NCBI GenBank assembly: GCA_964525045.1
Contig: CAZGFD010000002.1
Location: 220,223-284,222, forward strand
Direction: 5' to 3'
Origin: G020348185 sp964525045
GTDB lineage: Bacteria; Nitrospirota; Nitrospiria; Nitrospirales; UBA8639
Length of the DNA: 64,000 nt
Below are positions 19,435-28,138 of the stretch, in pieces. Position 1 is the first letter of the stretch. Every line of letters starts with the position of its first letter. Position numbers and translations under genes: made by a program. The notes beneath the pieces were generated by a model. The model saw only the letters and a list, made by a program, of their open reading frames with translations. It had not been told where the DNA came from and did not search any database.

Positions 19435-20631
19435 TTATTTATTTGCCAGAGCCATATCCACGATGTCAGTCAACGGTGTGTAGCGATCGAAGACTTCGAT
19501 ATCAAAACCTTCGTTCTTCAGGGCTCGCATGGCCGCCAATCCTTCTTTCTCATTGGGGCCACCACGCCGGACCCAAATCTTCACACCATCCAGTTTGCCC
19601 TCGCTCTTGGCGTTCCGAAAGGCATTGATGATCCCACCAAAGGTCTTTTTCACATCGGTAAAGTTGGCAATCGCCCCGCCGACAATGATGTGCTTAATTT
19701 TCGGCAGCGAACAGACTTTTTCAGTGAGGACCTCAACCGCCCAGTCAGGCGGATCCCCTGAATATTCAGCATAATTGGCTAATTTCCCACCCCGTGCCAC
19801 AACGGCATCAGAATAATACACACTGGCGCCACCCCCTGCCGGAAGCATGGCGATGGTGCCTCCGGGAATTTCAATGAGCTTGACGGAGCCTTTCACTTTT
19901 GAATCGACCGACATGACGTCTTCTTCATTTTTGGTATAAGCACGTCCAAATTCCGCGGCAAAGTGGAAATCCCAATCCTTATGGCGGAACTTGGCATCCC
20001 CATCGAGGAGTGTAACCGCGTCCAAGGCCACGAGGTCCCCCGCCGCATTTTTTACCACCGGATTGATTTCCAAATATTGTGCATCTTCATTATCAAAACA
20101 CGCAAAAAGTTTCTTTAGAAATTCTGCCATCTTAGCCGCCGTGTCTCCCGAAAACCCTGCCTCTTTTGCCAATGAGGATAGGGCCGCGTCCGTCGGCGTT
20201 TCTCCAATATCGACCAGGATTCGTTTCACCTTTTCCCAGTTCTCCTCTACTTCAATTCCCCCGCAATTCGCGACCATGATTTCCACTCCGTCACGTGTGG
20301 ACTTGGCACTGGCATAATACTCATCGGTATGGTCAATCATTTCGGAAACTATCACCTGGCCGATCGTGATTGATTCGACCTTTTTCCCAAGCATCTCTCG
20401 GACCGCAGCTTTGGCTCCGGCCAAATCCAAGCCGACCTTCACCAGACCAAGCTTAAACCGCGACCCTAATGCTTCATGGGCTTTGGCCACTAATTTGCCA
20501 GTCTGGAGCCAGTCGTTGGCCTGAGCTAATCGGTCAAATTCTTCAGACGAACTGACGACGAGGTAATTGGGAGTGTGCAATCCCCATTTTCTCAGTAAGC
20601 CCATTCCCGGGCCTTCAAGAACTTTTGCCAT
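19435..20631 (-). CDS. aclB: ATP-citrate lyase beta (small) subunit
   Basis: 398 residues from the ATG at 20631, which follows AAGGAAGG. The frame extends to 20736 but without a plausible start, and the 398-residue length fits AclB as I remember it from green sulfur bacteria. It has an ATP-grasp-like SucC-type fold opening MAKVLEGPGMGLLRKWG, the conserved YLEINPVVKN metal/nucleotide region, and MLPAGGGASVYYSD in the CoA-ligase part. It pairs with aclA. It is the first gene of the leftward rTCA cluster, so the cluster promoter should lie in 20632-21179. Confidence 0.95.
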   Translation of the reverse strand: MAKVLEGPGMGLLRKWGLHTPNYLVVSSSEEFDRLAQANDWLQTGKLVAKAHEALGSRFKLGLVKVGLDLAGAKAAVREMLGKKVESITIGQVIVSEMIDHTDEYYASAKSTRDGVEIMVANCGGIEVEENWEKVKRILVDIGETPTDAALSSLAKEAGFSGDTAAKMAEFLKKLFACFDNEDAQYLEINPVVKNAAGDLVALDAVTLLDGDAKFRHKDWDFHFAAEFGRAYTKNEEDVMSVDSKVKGSVKLIEIPGGTIAMLPAGGGASVYYSDAVVARGGKLANYAEYSGDPPDWAVEVLTEKVCSLPKIKHIIVGGAIANFTDVKKTFGGIINAFRNAKSEGKLDGVKIWVRRGGPNEKEGLAAMRALKNEGFDIEVFDRYTPLTDIVDMALANK

Positions 20632-21179
20632 AACGGACCTTCCTTTATTAAGACAAGATTTGAGTGCTCCACGAAAACGTGGGAAAGGGGATTTTACGGT
20701 GATACGACAGCCCTTGCAATCAATCAAAAGACCCAATTCTCAGACCTAAAGCCCCAGAAAAAAAATGGGAAGGAGGCCGATTTTGTAAGATCTGGATTGG
20801 TTTTTAAAAAAATTTCAATTAAATTAATCGGTTATGAATTTTTATTACCTCCGCGCTCCTGAATTGAGAACGCATGTATCAGAAAAAAGAACTTGGACCC
20901 TGGGTTAGTTTGGGCAATTATTCTAAGGGGAAAAACCATTTAGAGGGTTGATGTTGAGACTCAATGACGGTTGAGCTTCATTTTTGCGTTGTATTGCTGG
21001 GGAAAGACCCAAACGTCCTTAAAGATCTTGCCTTCTTTGGGTCTTAAGTATCTTAACTCAAAATGGGTCTTTTGATTGATTGCCAGACAGAAATAAAATA
21101 ATTAGAATTTTCCGTTGCCAAATAGTTTTTCGTTTACAAACCAAAACATTCATTTAGCCAATCTTAATGAGGAAAAGCC
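20632..21179. other. Divergent regulatory region aclB / isocitrate dehydrogenase
   Basis: 548 bases separate the two divergent starts. Bases 20790-20860 are strongly AT-rich and could hold the aclB promoter, though no clean -35/-10 pair stands out. Bases 21003-21073 contain three AAGACCCA/TGGGTCTT arms (separate entry). A GAGG-type ribosome binding site (AATGAGGAAAAGCC) precedes the isocitrate dehydrogenase start at 21180. No gene is seen. Confidence 0.5.
21003..21073. repeat. Three-arm AAGACCCA/TGGGTCTT repeat upstream of isocitrate dehydrogenase
   Basis: AAGACCCAAA at 21004-21013 is the reverse complement of TTTGGGTCTT at 21036-21045, and a third arm, ATGGGTCTTTT, lies at 21063-21073. The first pair can form a 10-bp stem with a 22-base loop. 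Alternatively the third arm can pair with the first, giving two mutually exclusive hairpins. The location 107-177 bases before the gene is compatible with an operator set, or with an attenuator if transcription starts further upstream. Confidence 0.5.
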
Positions 21180-23423
21180 ATGTCCATACAACCTGACATT
21201 ATCTACACTAAAGTCGATGAAGCGCCAGAGTTAGCGAGTGGTTCATTTGTCCCCATCATTCAAGCCTTTGCTAGTACAGCCGGGGTGAACGTCGGCAGAA
21301 AAGATATATCGCTCGCCGGTAGAATTATTTCCCAATTTCCGGAAAGACTCAAGCCGGAGCAACAGCAACCTGATGATCTGGCTCTTTTGGGAGAAATGGT
21401 TGAGACCCCGGATGCCAACGTCATCAAGCTTCCCAATATCAGTGCCTCCATCCCACAAATACAGGCTGCGGTCAAAGAATTGCAATCCCAAGGGTACGAC
21501 ATTCCGGACTATCCGGAAGATCCTAAGACTGATAAAGAGAAGGAAATTAAAGCCAGGTTTGATAAGGTGAAGGGGAGTGCGGTCAACCCCGTCTTGAGAC
21601 AGGGAAACTCGGACCGTCGGGCATCGACGTCAGTTAAAGAATACGCCAAAAAAAATCCCCATAAAATGGGCAAATGGACCAAAGACTCCCGAACCCACGT
21701 GGCCCACATGACGAGTGGAGATTTCCGATCAAATGAAAAGTCAGCTACGATCACGGAGAAGAATGCTGGAAAATTCAGGATTGAGTTTGTTGGAAGGGAC
21801 GGGAATACCACGGTATTGAAAGATAACGTGACAGTGGATAAGGGAGATGTGGCGGACGCCACAAGGATGAGCGCCAAGGCCTTAAATCAATTTTTCAGGG
21901 AGCAAATCACCGACGCCAAAAAGAATAATATTTTATTGTCCCTACACATGAAGGCCACCATGATGAAAGTGTCCGATCCCATCATTTTTGGCCATGCCGT
22001 GAAGGTGTATTTTGAAGACGTCTTTAAGAAACATGAAAAAGTCTTTACTGAACTGGGTGTGAATCCAAATAACGGGATTGGTGACGTCTACGCGAAGATC
22101 GGCAAATTACCAGAAGCTCAACAGGAAGAAATCAAAGCGGACATTCAAGCCGCGCTGAAGAATGGCCCCGATCTGGCTATGGTGGATTCAGACAGAGGGA
22201 TTACGAACCTCCATGTTCCGAGCGACATTATCATTGACGCCTCAATGGCCGCGTCGATCCGGACCTCAGGAAAAATGTGGGGTCCGGACGGAAAAGAGCA
22301 TGATACCAAGGCCATGATTCCGGACCACAGTTATGCCGGAATTTATCAGGCCGTCATCGATTTCTGTCGAGAGAATGGCGAATTCAATCCAGCGACGATG
22401 GGCAGTGTTCCCAACGTGGGCCTCATGGCACAAAAGGCCCAGGAATATGGTTCCCACGATAAAACATTTGAATCCCCAGGCCACGGGACCATTCGCGTCA
22501 TTGATGGAGCCGGAAATGTCTTACATCAACACGAAGTTGAAAAAGGGGATATCTGGCGCATGTGCACCGTTAAAGATATCCCAATCCAAGACTGGGTGAA
22601 ATTGGCCATTAATCGTGCCAGAGCTTCATCCACTCCCGTGGTCTTCTGGTTGGATAAAACCAGAGCCCATGATGCCCAGATCATTGAAAAATTGAATCGC
22701 TATTTAAAGGATCACGACACCAAAGGTCTGGATATTCAGATCATGCCCCCCGTGGATGCCATGAAGCACTCGCTCAAACGCGCCAAAGAAGGAAAGGACA
22801 CTATTGCCGCCACCGGGAACGTCCTTCGGGATTATCTCACCGATCTTTTCCCGATTCTGGAATTGGGGACCAGCGCCAAAATGCTTTCTATCGTTCCCTT
22901 GATTAACGGAGGCGGTTTATTTGAGACGGGAGCCGGGGGCTCAGCTCCCAAACATGTCCAACAGTTCCTCAAAGAAGGGCATTTACGTTGGGATTCGCTT
23001 GGCGAATTCTTGGCGCTAGCAGAATCATTTTCTCATTTAAGTCGAACTCGCGGAAACAAAAAGGCACAAGTGCTGGCGGATACCCTTGATCGTGCCACTG
23101 GGAAATTAATGGAAAACCAAAAGAATCCAGGTCGTGTAATGGGTGAGTTGGATAATGCCGGCAGCCATGTGTATGAGGCCTTGTATTGGGCTCAAGAATT
23201 AGCCGCGCAGAATGACGATCCAGCCCTGAAGCAAAAGTTCACCCCTATCGCAAAAGAACTTGAGGCAAACCTCGATAAGATTCTTGAAGAGCTGAAAGCC
23301 GCCAAAGGCAAGCCAATCGACATCGGTGGGTATTACCATCCCGATCCGGAAAAGGTAAAAGCCGCCATGCGTCCAAGCGCGACACTCAACAAAATCTTGG
23401 ACAGTTTGGCATCAGCGGCTTGA
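21180..23423 (+). CDS. icd: Monomeric NADP-dependent isocitrate dehydrogenase
   Basis: 747 residues, the size of the monomeric (Azotobacter-type) isocitrate dehydrogenase rather than the ~420-residue dimeric form. Family hallmarks are IIYTKVDEAPELASGS at the start, NPVLRQGNSDRRA (substrate phosphate/carboxylate contacts), HMTSGDFRSNE, LSLHMKATMMKVSDPIIFGH and the LELGTSAKMLSIVPL...GGGLFETGAGGSAP cofactor region. In this setting it would carboxylate 2-oxoglutarate reductively to isocitrate using NADPH. It is divergent from the aclB-led cluster and monocistronic, ending in a strong terminator at 23430. Confidence 0.95.
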   Translation: MSIQPDIIYTKVDEAPELASGSFVPIIQAFASTAGVNVGRKDISLAGRIISQFPERLKPEQQQPDDLALLGEMVETPDANVIKLPNISASIPQIQAAVKELQSQGYDIPDYPEDPKTDKEKEIKARFDKVKGSAVNPVLRQGNSDRRASTSVKEYAKKNPHKMGKWTKDSRTHVAHMTSGDFRSNEKSATITEKNAGKFRIEFVGRDGNTTVLKDNVTVDKGDVADATRMSAKALNQFFREQITDAKKNNILLSLHMKATMMKVSDPIIFGHAVKVYFEDVFKKHEKVFTELGVNPNNGIGDVYAKIGKLPEAQQEEIKADIQAALKNGPDLAMVDSDRGITNLHVPSDIIIDASMAASIRTSGKMWGPDGKEHDTKAMIPDHSYAGIYQAVIDFCRENGEFNPATMGSVPNVGLMAQKAQEYGSHDKTFESPGHGTIRVIDGAGNVLHQHEVEKGDIWRMCTVKDIPIQDWVKLAINRARASSTPVVFWLDKTRAHDAQIIEKLNRYLKDHDTKGLDIQIMPPVDAMKHSLKRAKEGKDTIAATGNVLRDYLTDLFPILELGTSAKMLSIVPLINGGGLFETGAGGSAPKHVQQFLKEGHLRWDSLGEFLALAESFSHLSRTRGNKKAQVLADTLDRATGKLMENQKNPGRVMGELDNAGSHVYEALYWAQELAAQNDDPALKQKFTPIAKELEANLDKILEELKAAKGKPIDIGGYYHPDPEKVKAAMRPSATLNKILDSLASAA

Positions 23424-23429
23424 TTACAG

Positions 23430-23469
23430 ATGAGAGGATCTCATGGGCGTTCATGTGAGATCCTCTCAT
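23430..23469 (+). terminator. Intrinsic terminator after isocitrate dehydrogenase
   Basis: A perfect 14-bp stem: ATGAGAGGATCTCA at 23430-23443 pairs with TGAGATCCTCTCAT at 23456-23469 across a 12-base loop, followed by TTTCTCCCTT. It begins 7 bases after the stop codon. The T tract is short, but position and stem stability make a terminator (or 3' stabilising hairpin) likely. Confidence 0.8.
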
Positions 23470-23605
23470 TTTCTCCCTTGCTCAAGAAGTTCAGAACTGA
23501 TTTGTATTTACGGGCTCAGCTTAAAGCCCTATCTCTCCCCATTTGACTTCTTCCGAACGGTTTATCGCAGGTATCCCCCTAGCCCGGCTAGACCACCCAA
23601 CAACC

Positions 23606-23956
23606 ATGAAACAGACATTGAAAACCAGCTTGGTGTTTGTTTTGGCCATTTTTTTTCTTATGGCCGGTGGGGCTAAGCTTCTGGATCCTGCCGCGCATGC
23701 TCAGGATTTTGCCCACTGGGGGTACCCCCAGTGGTTCCTTTACGTAACGGGGTTTATCGAGGCGGGGGGTGCAATTGGCCTTTTGATTCCAACAACAAGG
23801 TTCTATTCTACCCTCGTGTTGATGGCGACCATGGTGGGCGCTGCGGCTACTCATCTTAGGGCCGGAGAGATGGGAGCCGTCCCTGTCCCCTTATTCATTC
23901 TCATTCTCCTAATAGTCCTCGGATGGACTCTTCGGTCTTCCAAAATCAATTCATAA
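23606..23956 (+). CDS. DoxX-like small membrane protein
   Basis: 116 residues from the ATG at 23606; an upstream TTG at 23543 is less likely because the extra residues are not membrane-like. Four hydrophobic helices and the family-typical AGGAKLLDP motif after the first helix identify a DoxX/DoxX-like protein. Members are often linked to quinone or sulfur redox chemistry, but the role of this branch is not defined. Neither candidate start has a good Shine-Dalgarno. The gene stands alone after the isocitrate dehydrogenase terminator. Confidence 0.75.
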   Translation: MKQTLKTSLVFVLAIFFLMAGGAKLLDPAAHAQDFAHWGYPQWFLYVTGFIEAGGAIGLLIPTTRFYSTLVLMATMVGAAATHLRAGEMGAVPVPLFILILLIVLGWTLRSSKINS

Positions 23957-23998
23957 AATTCCGTCAGTTTCCGTTCTTATGAAGTTCCCCGCACCCCC

Positions 23999-24022
23999 GC
24001 CCTCTTCCCAGGGGCGAGGGAG
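23999..24022. repeat. REP-like GC-rich hairpin
   Basis: GCCCTCTTCCCAGGGGCGAGGGAG forms a short imperfect palindrome (CCCTC/GAGGG). It resembles the CCCTTTCCC..GGGAGAGGG hairpin at 59673-59710. It lies in a 290-base intergenic stretch that otherwise holds no gene. A decayed REP-associated transposase at 7919-8660 provides a plausible source of such elements. Confidence 0.45.
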
Positions 24023-24246
24023 TCAAAGGGGACCTCATGGTTCACGCCAAAACAGGCTGGGCACGTTTCAAGTCGGGAATGGCCTTGCCATTTGGGAAAA
24101 GACCCGATCGTTGTGGAAAATGGGGAGGCGATGGTCCATGGCAATTTGTCCTATTACACAATCAATCGTACTTCGAATAGGAAAGCCCTTAATTCTTCCT
24201 CCCATTTAAGAAGGCCTCATAGGCGGCAAGAGGATGCTTTTATGGG

Positions 24247-25644
24247 TCACATGACTTGTCGCCATTTGGTTACGGTCAGAGGCCGGCTCAAGAGGCTGGT
24301 TTTTATTGCGCAGCTATTATAGGCAATGGTGACCTCGCCATCGAGATGTTGAATGTCATCACTCCACACCCCGCCCCAAATCTGGACGGAACCGGTTGAG
24401 CCATCGATGGTCAGCGTGCCGGTATTCACAATAAGCCCCTGCCAATTGAAAGGGCCTTTGATCTGCACATGGCCGTCGACTAACAAAATGCCAAATCCGA
24501 TAGCATTTTGAATTGTGAAAAGGCCTGTACCCTCAGCCCCCCCCGCATCTGCATAAAGCGTCCATGAGTCAGTCGAGCTTCCCAGGGGAACACCATTCAG
24601 ATCAGATGTGAGAAGTCGTGCCCCTTGTCTTAATGTTGCAATTGTATAAGGCAAATCAATATCCAAAGGGCCTTGAGCCGGAACCGAGGGATTTCCCTGG
24701 AAATTCGCATTCCCGCTGGTGACCGAAGGAGTCAGGGTATACACAGGGGCCTTGGAAGGGAGGGCCCCGCAATTGTCGACTCCGCTAATCGTACTGGACG
24801 TTCCTGTCAAAGAAACGCCGCTCCTGGCATAAAGCGCGCCGAGGGCTCTTGGACCCGGGTGATGTATAACCTCTACTTCGAGAACCGACGCTCCACATTT
24901 CATCGTCCCGTGAGCTGTCACGACTTCAACAGGAAACGCATCTGTAGTGCCGGTTGTTGAAAATTCGATCGGCTTGGTCCAGTGGCTTGCAGGATACCCA
25001 TAGAAAATGGCATGACCCCGATTTCCCTTCGTATGTTTCTCAAGACTTCCATCATAATCAAAGTAATGAGGAGTCTCGGAGCGATGTCCATTTCTTTCGG
25101 CATCGTACTCAGTTTTGTGTCGTATCTTGACCCAGTAGGGCAAATCCGCTTGAAGGCTGTTCTCCACGATCGCCGTGTTCGCCTGTGAGCCGTGAGTGGG
25201 GACGTAATTGGAAAAATTCTCTGAATAATTTTTGTCATCGGTCGGCTTCCAATCGGAGGACGTTAGGACATAGGCTGACCATTGTGGGTTGTATTCAGAA
25301 CCCGGGTCTCTAATAAATCCTGCCGTTCCAGAAGAAGGCCCCCTCAATCGGGCTCGGGCTTCTTCGATACCGGCTTCAGCCAGATAGAAGGCTTTGATTC
25401 CACGACGGTAATTGCCGCTGATTGTCATTTCCGTCGAGGTGGCTATTAAAATGGAAGTTCCCATTAGGCCAACCATTGTTATCAACACTAAGGCTGTAAC
25501 TAAGGCTAGACCGTTCTGCCCCTTTGGCAGGAAGTTGAAAAGGGCCAGGCTACACCGATTTCGAGCTTCAGGTTTCAGGTTAAAAGCCTCAATGGCTTGT
25601 CCTTTGGCATCAGGAAGGTTGTTTCCCCATAAACCAAGTCGCAC
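24247..25644 (-). CDS. pilX: PilX-like type IV pilus assembly protein
   Basis: Up to 465 residues. The PilX N-terminal signature GLALVTALVLITMVGLMG followed by an AFYLAEAGIEEARARL helix is clear; a large, mostly beta-rich, Gly/Ser-rich minor-pilin domain follows. The start is uncertain. GTG at 25644 directly abuts its AAAGGAG sequence, and 44 unusual residues precede the usual short leader, part of them encoded by a dispersed AACCTGAAAC-type repeat. A non-standard CTG at about residue 39 (PKGQNGLALV) would give a typical PilX leader. It is last in the leftward pilD-fimT-pilV-pilW-pilX group and would prime pilus assembly with the other minor pilins at the inner membrane. Confidence 0.8.
   Translation of the reverse strand: MRLGLWGNNLPDAKGQAIEAFNLKPEARNRCSLALFNFLPKGQNGLALVTALVLITMVGLMGTSILIATSTEMTISGNYRRGIKAFYLAEAGIEEARARLRGPSSGTAGFIRDPGSEYNPQWSAYVLTSSDWKPTDDKNYSENFSNYVPTHGSQANTAIVENSLQADLPYWVKIRHKTEYDAERNGHRSETPHYFDYDGSLEKHTKGNRGHAIFYGYPASHWTKPIEFSTTGTTDAFPVEVVTAHGTMKCGASVLEVEVIHHPGPRALGALYARSGVSLTGTSSTISGVDNCGALPSKAPVYTLTPSVTSGNANFQGNPSVPAQGPLDIDLPYTIATLRQGARLLTSDLNGVPLGSSTDSWTLYADAGGAEGTGLFTIQNAIGFGILLVDGHVQIKGPFNWQGLIVNTGTLTIDGSTGSVQIWGGVWSDDIQHLDGEVTIAYNSCAIKTSLLSRPLTVTKWRQVM
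25559..25581 (-). repeat. AACCTGAAAC-type dispersed repeat inside the pilX 5' region
   Basis: On the minus strand this reads AACCTGAAACCTGAAGCTCG followed by AAA. The same motif family occurs at 50252-50277 and 53015-53035 in intergenic DNA. Here it falls in frame within the questionable N-terminal extension of pilX. Confidence 0.5.
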
Positions 25645-25657
25645 CTCCTTTTATCTT

Positions 25658-26257
25658 TCAAAGACCTAAATTCCTGGGAGTCACTCGCGTCTGAAGGGTG
25701 AACTTGCGGTAACCATCATTTTTAGAGAAATGAGGATCGGCTTTCTCCGTTCGTGCCGTTATCGACACTTCAACCTGACGAATATTTTCCGAATAGGCCG
25801 TCACGTTTCCCTCGCTATCGAAATACTTCACTGAAAAAGCTTCGATGTTTTCTCCCAGCGGCTGTCGACCTCCTCCCGTATTTCGGCGAAGCGTCAGGGA
25901 ATCGTGATCATGCGAATAGACAATGGATTCGTTGGAATCGGTCGGAACACCATTTCCATTGAGGTCTGATTTAACAATTAGTTTATCTTTATCAAAGGTC
26001 ACCCCGTAAAAGTCATTTCCCGTAAGAGTATCCCGATTGACCCCCCGAGGATCAAAGCCCGCCATATTGAGTTCACGGATGATCAGGTCCAGAGCAGCCC
26101 TGGCTTGTTGCTGCATATCAAGGATATTTTCCCGAACGACCTGATTTTTGACCTGCGAGAGATAGAGGTGGTAGATCACACCTATCGTGAGGGTGCTTAG
26201 CGCAAGTGCCAAAATGACTTCCACAAGGGTAAAGCCACCAACGTCACCATTGTTCAT
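25658..26257 (-). CDS. pilW: PilW-like minor pilin
   Basis: 199 residues with a type III prepilin leader: GGFTLVEVILALALSTLTIG, i.e. cleavage after Gly before Phe, Glu at +5, then the hydrophobic helix. The QQQARAALDLIIRELNMAGFDP helix is characteristic of PilW. The C-terminal domain is beta-rich. It is processed by PilD and probably forms part of the pilus-priming complex with PilV, PilX and FimT. Eleven bases separate it from pilV and 13 from pilX, consistent with one operon. Confidence 0.88.
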   Translation of the reverse strand: MNNGDVGGFTLVEVILALALSTLTIGVIYHLYLSQVKNQVVRENILDMQQQARAALDLIIRELNMAGFDPRGVNRDTLTGNDFYGVTFDKDKLIVKSDLNGNGVPTDSNESIVYSHDHDSLTLRRNTGGGRQPLGENIEAFSVKYFDSEGNVTAYSENIRQVEVSITARTEKADPHFSKNDGYRKFTLQTRVTPRNLGL

Positions 26258-26268
26258 TTTTTTCAGGC

Positions 26269-26676
26269 TTATTCGGATAGGATGGTGGAAAAGGAAACGG
26301 AATGCCGGCCTGAATCCCAGGCGACCTTCACAATTATGGTCTGCAACCTGGGAGCGGGAGTATTAGGCTTTGTTGTGACGATCCTTTCAAATAACGGTTC
26401 ACCAGGAATGGTGCCGTATGTCTCGAGGTGGGAGCGTTGGTCCAACATTGCAGGGCGGTAGCCTATTCGACGAATCTCTTCCAGCGAATCCTGAGCCAGA
26501 GTCACGGCCTTGGTCATTTTCTGGCTTAAGGCTGATCCTTTAATAGCCACGGTACTAAAACCGGCCATTCCCAGGGCCGCGATTGACACCAACGTCATTG
26601 CCACCAGCACTTCGAGGAGACTGATTCCTTGGTTATTTCCGATAGTCTTTCTATCATTCCGTCGCAAGCCCATCAT
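26269..26676 (-). CDS. pilV: PilV-like minor pilin
   Basis: 135 residues. The prepilin cleavage motif is NQGISLLEVLVAMTLVSIAA, with Glu at +5. The following helix contains AVTLAQDSLEEIRR, as in PilV. Its start codon overlaps the stop of the upstream fimT-like gene (ATGA, 26673-26676), which implies translational coupling. Confidence 0.85.
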   Translation of the reverse strand: MMGLRRNDRKTIGNNQGISLLEVLVAMTLVSIAALGMAGFSTVAIKGSALSQKMTKAVTLAQDSLEEIRRIGYRPAMLDQRSHLETYGTIPGEPLFERIVTTKPNTPAPRLQTIIVKVAWDSGRHSVSFSTILSE

Positions 26677-27173
26677 GAATGATCGACCAATGGTTGCACT
26701 TTAACTCGACCCGTAATGCCAATAGAGATGCTTGTGGAACCGGCGGAATTCTTCAACGTTATTGTCCCAAGGTTGGAGGCAGTTCCGCGAGGATGAAAAA
26801 TCGGATTGTTCGTCGAGATCAGTGTGACGTCGGGATAATCGGTCTGGATATCTCGCGTGACCAGGAGTTCTCCAGGATCCGGTTTTCCATTACTATTGTC
26901 GTCATCCAGAATGGTATAAAACCGATCATCTACAAATGTCACTCGATGCTTGTTTCCCTGGGTAACCGCTTGCATCTTTGCTCCCATGAAATCCGAAACC
27001 ACTTGCCTGGTCGCCCCATTCAAACGCCATTTTGGCATTTGAGATGAGAGCCAGTATTGCCCGAGCAAGGTGACCATGAGCAAAATACTCATCACGATCA
27101 CCAACTCTATCAATGTATATCCTCGGTCGGAATCTGTTTGACCTTTAGACTGATCCTGAGCGAATGCTTCCAT
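26673..27173 (-). CDS. fimT: FimT/GspH-like minor pseudopilin
   Basis: 166 residues. The class III leader contains DRGYTLIELVIVMSILLMV, with Glu at +5. The amphipathic helix continues WRLNGATRQVVSDFMGAKMQAV, the hallmark of GspH/FimT. The C-terminal beta domain contains the ILDDDNSNGKPDPGE loop, which looks calcium-binding (EF-hand-like). It lies between the prepilin peptidase gene and pilV. Confidence 0.88.
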   Translation of the reverse strand: MEAFAQDQSKGQTDSDRGYTLIELVIVMSILLMVTLLGQYWLSSQMPKWRLNGATRQVVSDFMGAKMQAVTQGNKHRVTFVDDRFYTILDDDNSNGKPDPGELLVTRDIQTDYPDVTLISTNNPIFHPRGTASNLGTITLKNSAGSTSISIGITGRVKVQPLVDHS

Positions 27174-27229
27174 TGGACAACTCGGACTTCATTTCCTCAA
27201 ATGCCAACTCCTCTGAATTGAACTGCCAA

Positions 27230-28006
27230 TTATTGAATCACACCGAGATACCATGCCAAAATCTCGGGGCCAAACAGTAATGAGATCACTGCTCCTAGGG
27301 CCAGAAACGGGCCAAAGGGCATATATTGCCCGCGCTTCAGGGCACTCACGGCCATGAGGACCACCCCCACCAACGCTCCAAGAATCGAGGCAATCATGAG
27401 AGTGACCATGGCAAGTTGCCAACCGAGAAAAGCTCCAACCATTGCCAAAAGTTTAATGTCGCCTCCCCCAAGACCTTCTTTTCCGAACAAGAACGGACTA
27501 ATCCACGCCATCGCTAAGAGGACCCCTCCACCAACAATGACCCCGACGAGGGAATTGAAAAATCCAACAGAGAGAATCCACGTAGAACACAGCACCCCCA
27601 AAATAATACCGGGGAGAGTAATCGCGTCAGAGATCGTGAGATAGTCCCAGTCGATCCAGGAAACGATGAGAAGGGCCGAAAAAAATACACCATACACAAG
27701 GGCAGGCCATCCCCATCCAAAGCGCCACAGAATAGCGACATATCCCACTCCATTCACCAGTTCGACGATAGGATAGCGAGGCGGAATGGAATCACGACAA
27801 TTTCGGCAACGTCCCCCCAGAAATATGAAACTCAATACAGGAACATTGTCATACCATCCAATATGCCGTCCGCATTTAGGACATGCTGATCGAGGCGTGA
27901 CAATGGATTGCTCCCGTGGCATCCGGTAGATGCAGACCGTCAGAAAGCTTCCGATAAGGGTCCCGAATACAAACACCCCCAACTCCATGATCCCGAAAGA
28001 CAGCAT
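27230..28006 (-). CDS. pilD: Prepilin peptidase / leader peptidase A24
   Basis: About 258 residues from the ATG at 28006 (a GTG at 28024 and an ATG at 27988 are alternatives). The N-terminal methyltransferase domain has the two CxxC pairs (CPKCGRHIGWYDNVP and CRNCRDSIPPRYP). The aspartic-protease residues are in DWDYLTISDAITLPG and GGGDIKLLAMVGAFLG. About eight transmembrane helices. It cleaves and N-methylates the prepilins encoded directly downstream (fimT, pilV, pilW, pilX), probably as first gene of that operon. Confidence 0.93.
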   Translation of the reverse strand: MLSFGIMELGVFVFGTLIGSFLTVCIYRMPREQSIVTPRSACPKCGRHIGWYDNVPVLSFIFLGGRCRNCRDSIPPRYPIVELVNGVGYVAILWRFGWGWPALVYGVFFSALLIVSWIDWDYLTISDAITLPGIILGVLCSTWILSVGFFNSLVGVIVGGGVLLAMAWISPFLFGKEGLGGGDIKLLAMVGAFLGWQLAMVTLMIASILGALVGVVLMAVSALKRGQYMPFGPFLALGAVISLLFGPEILAWYLGVIQ

Positions 28007-28058
28007 GAGGCTTTCTTCTTGCACAACCCTAATCTCAAGGATTACGTAGAATTCTGTG

Positions 28059-28088
28059 TTTACATTGGAGGTTGCAGCCTGCTACTAT
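28059..28088 (+). promoter_or_regulatory. Possible sigma-70-type promoter for the HTH protein
   Basis: TTTACA at 28059-28064 and TACTAT at 28083-28088 are separated by 18 bases, 51 bases before the start at 28139. The -35 box matches 5 of 6 and the -10 box 4 of 6. It is a prediction from consensus only. Confidence 0.4.
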
Positions 28089-28138
28089 CCCTTAAATAGT
28101 TAAGCTGTAGTAAAAGATTTGAGGAGGCATATTACGTC

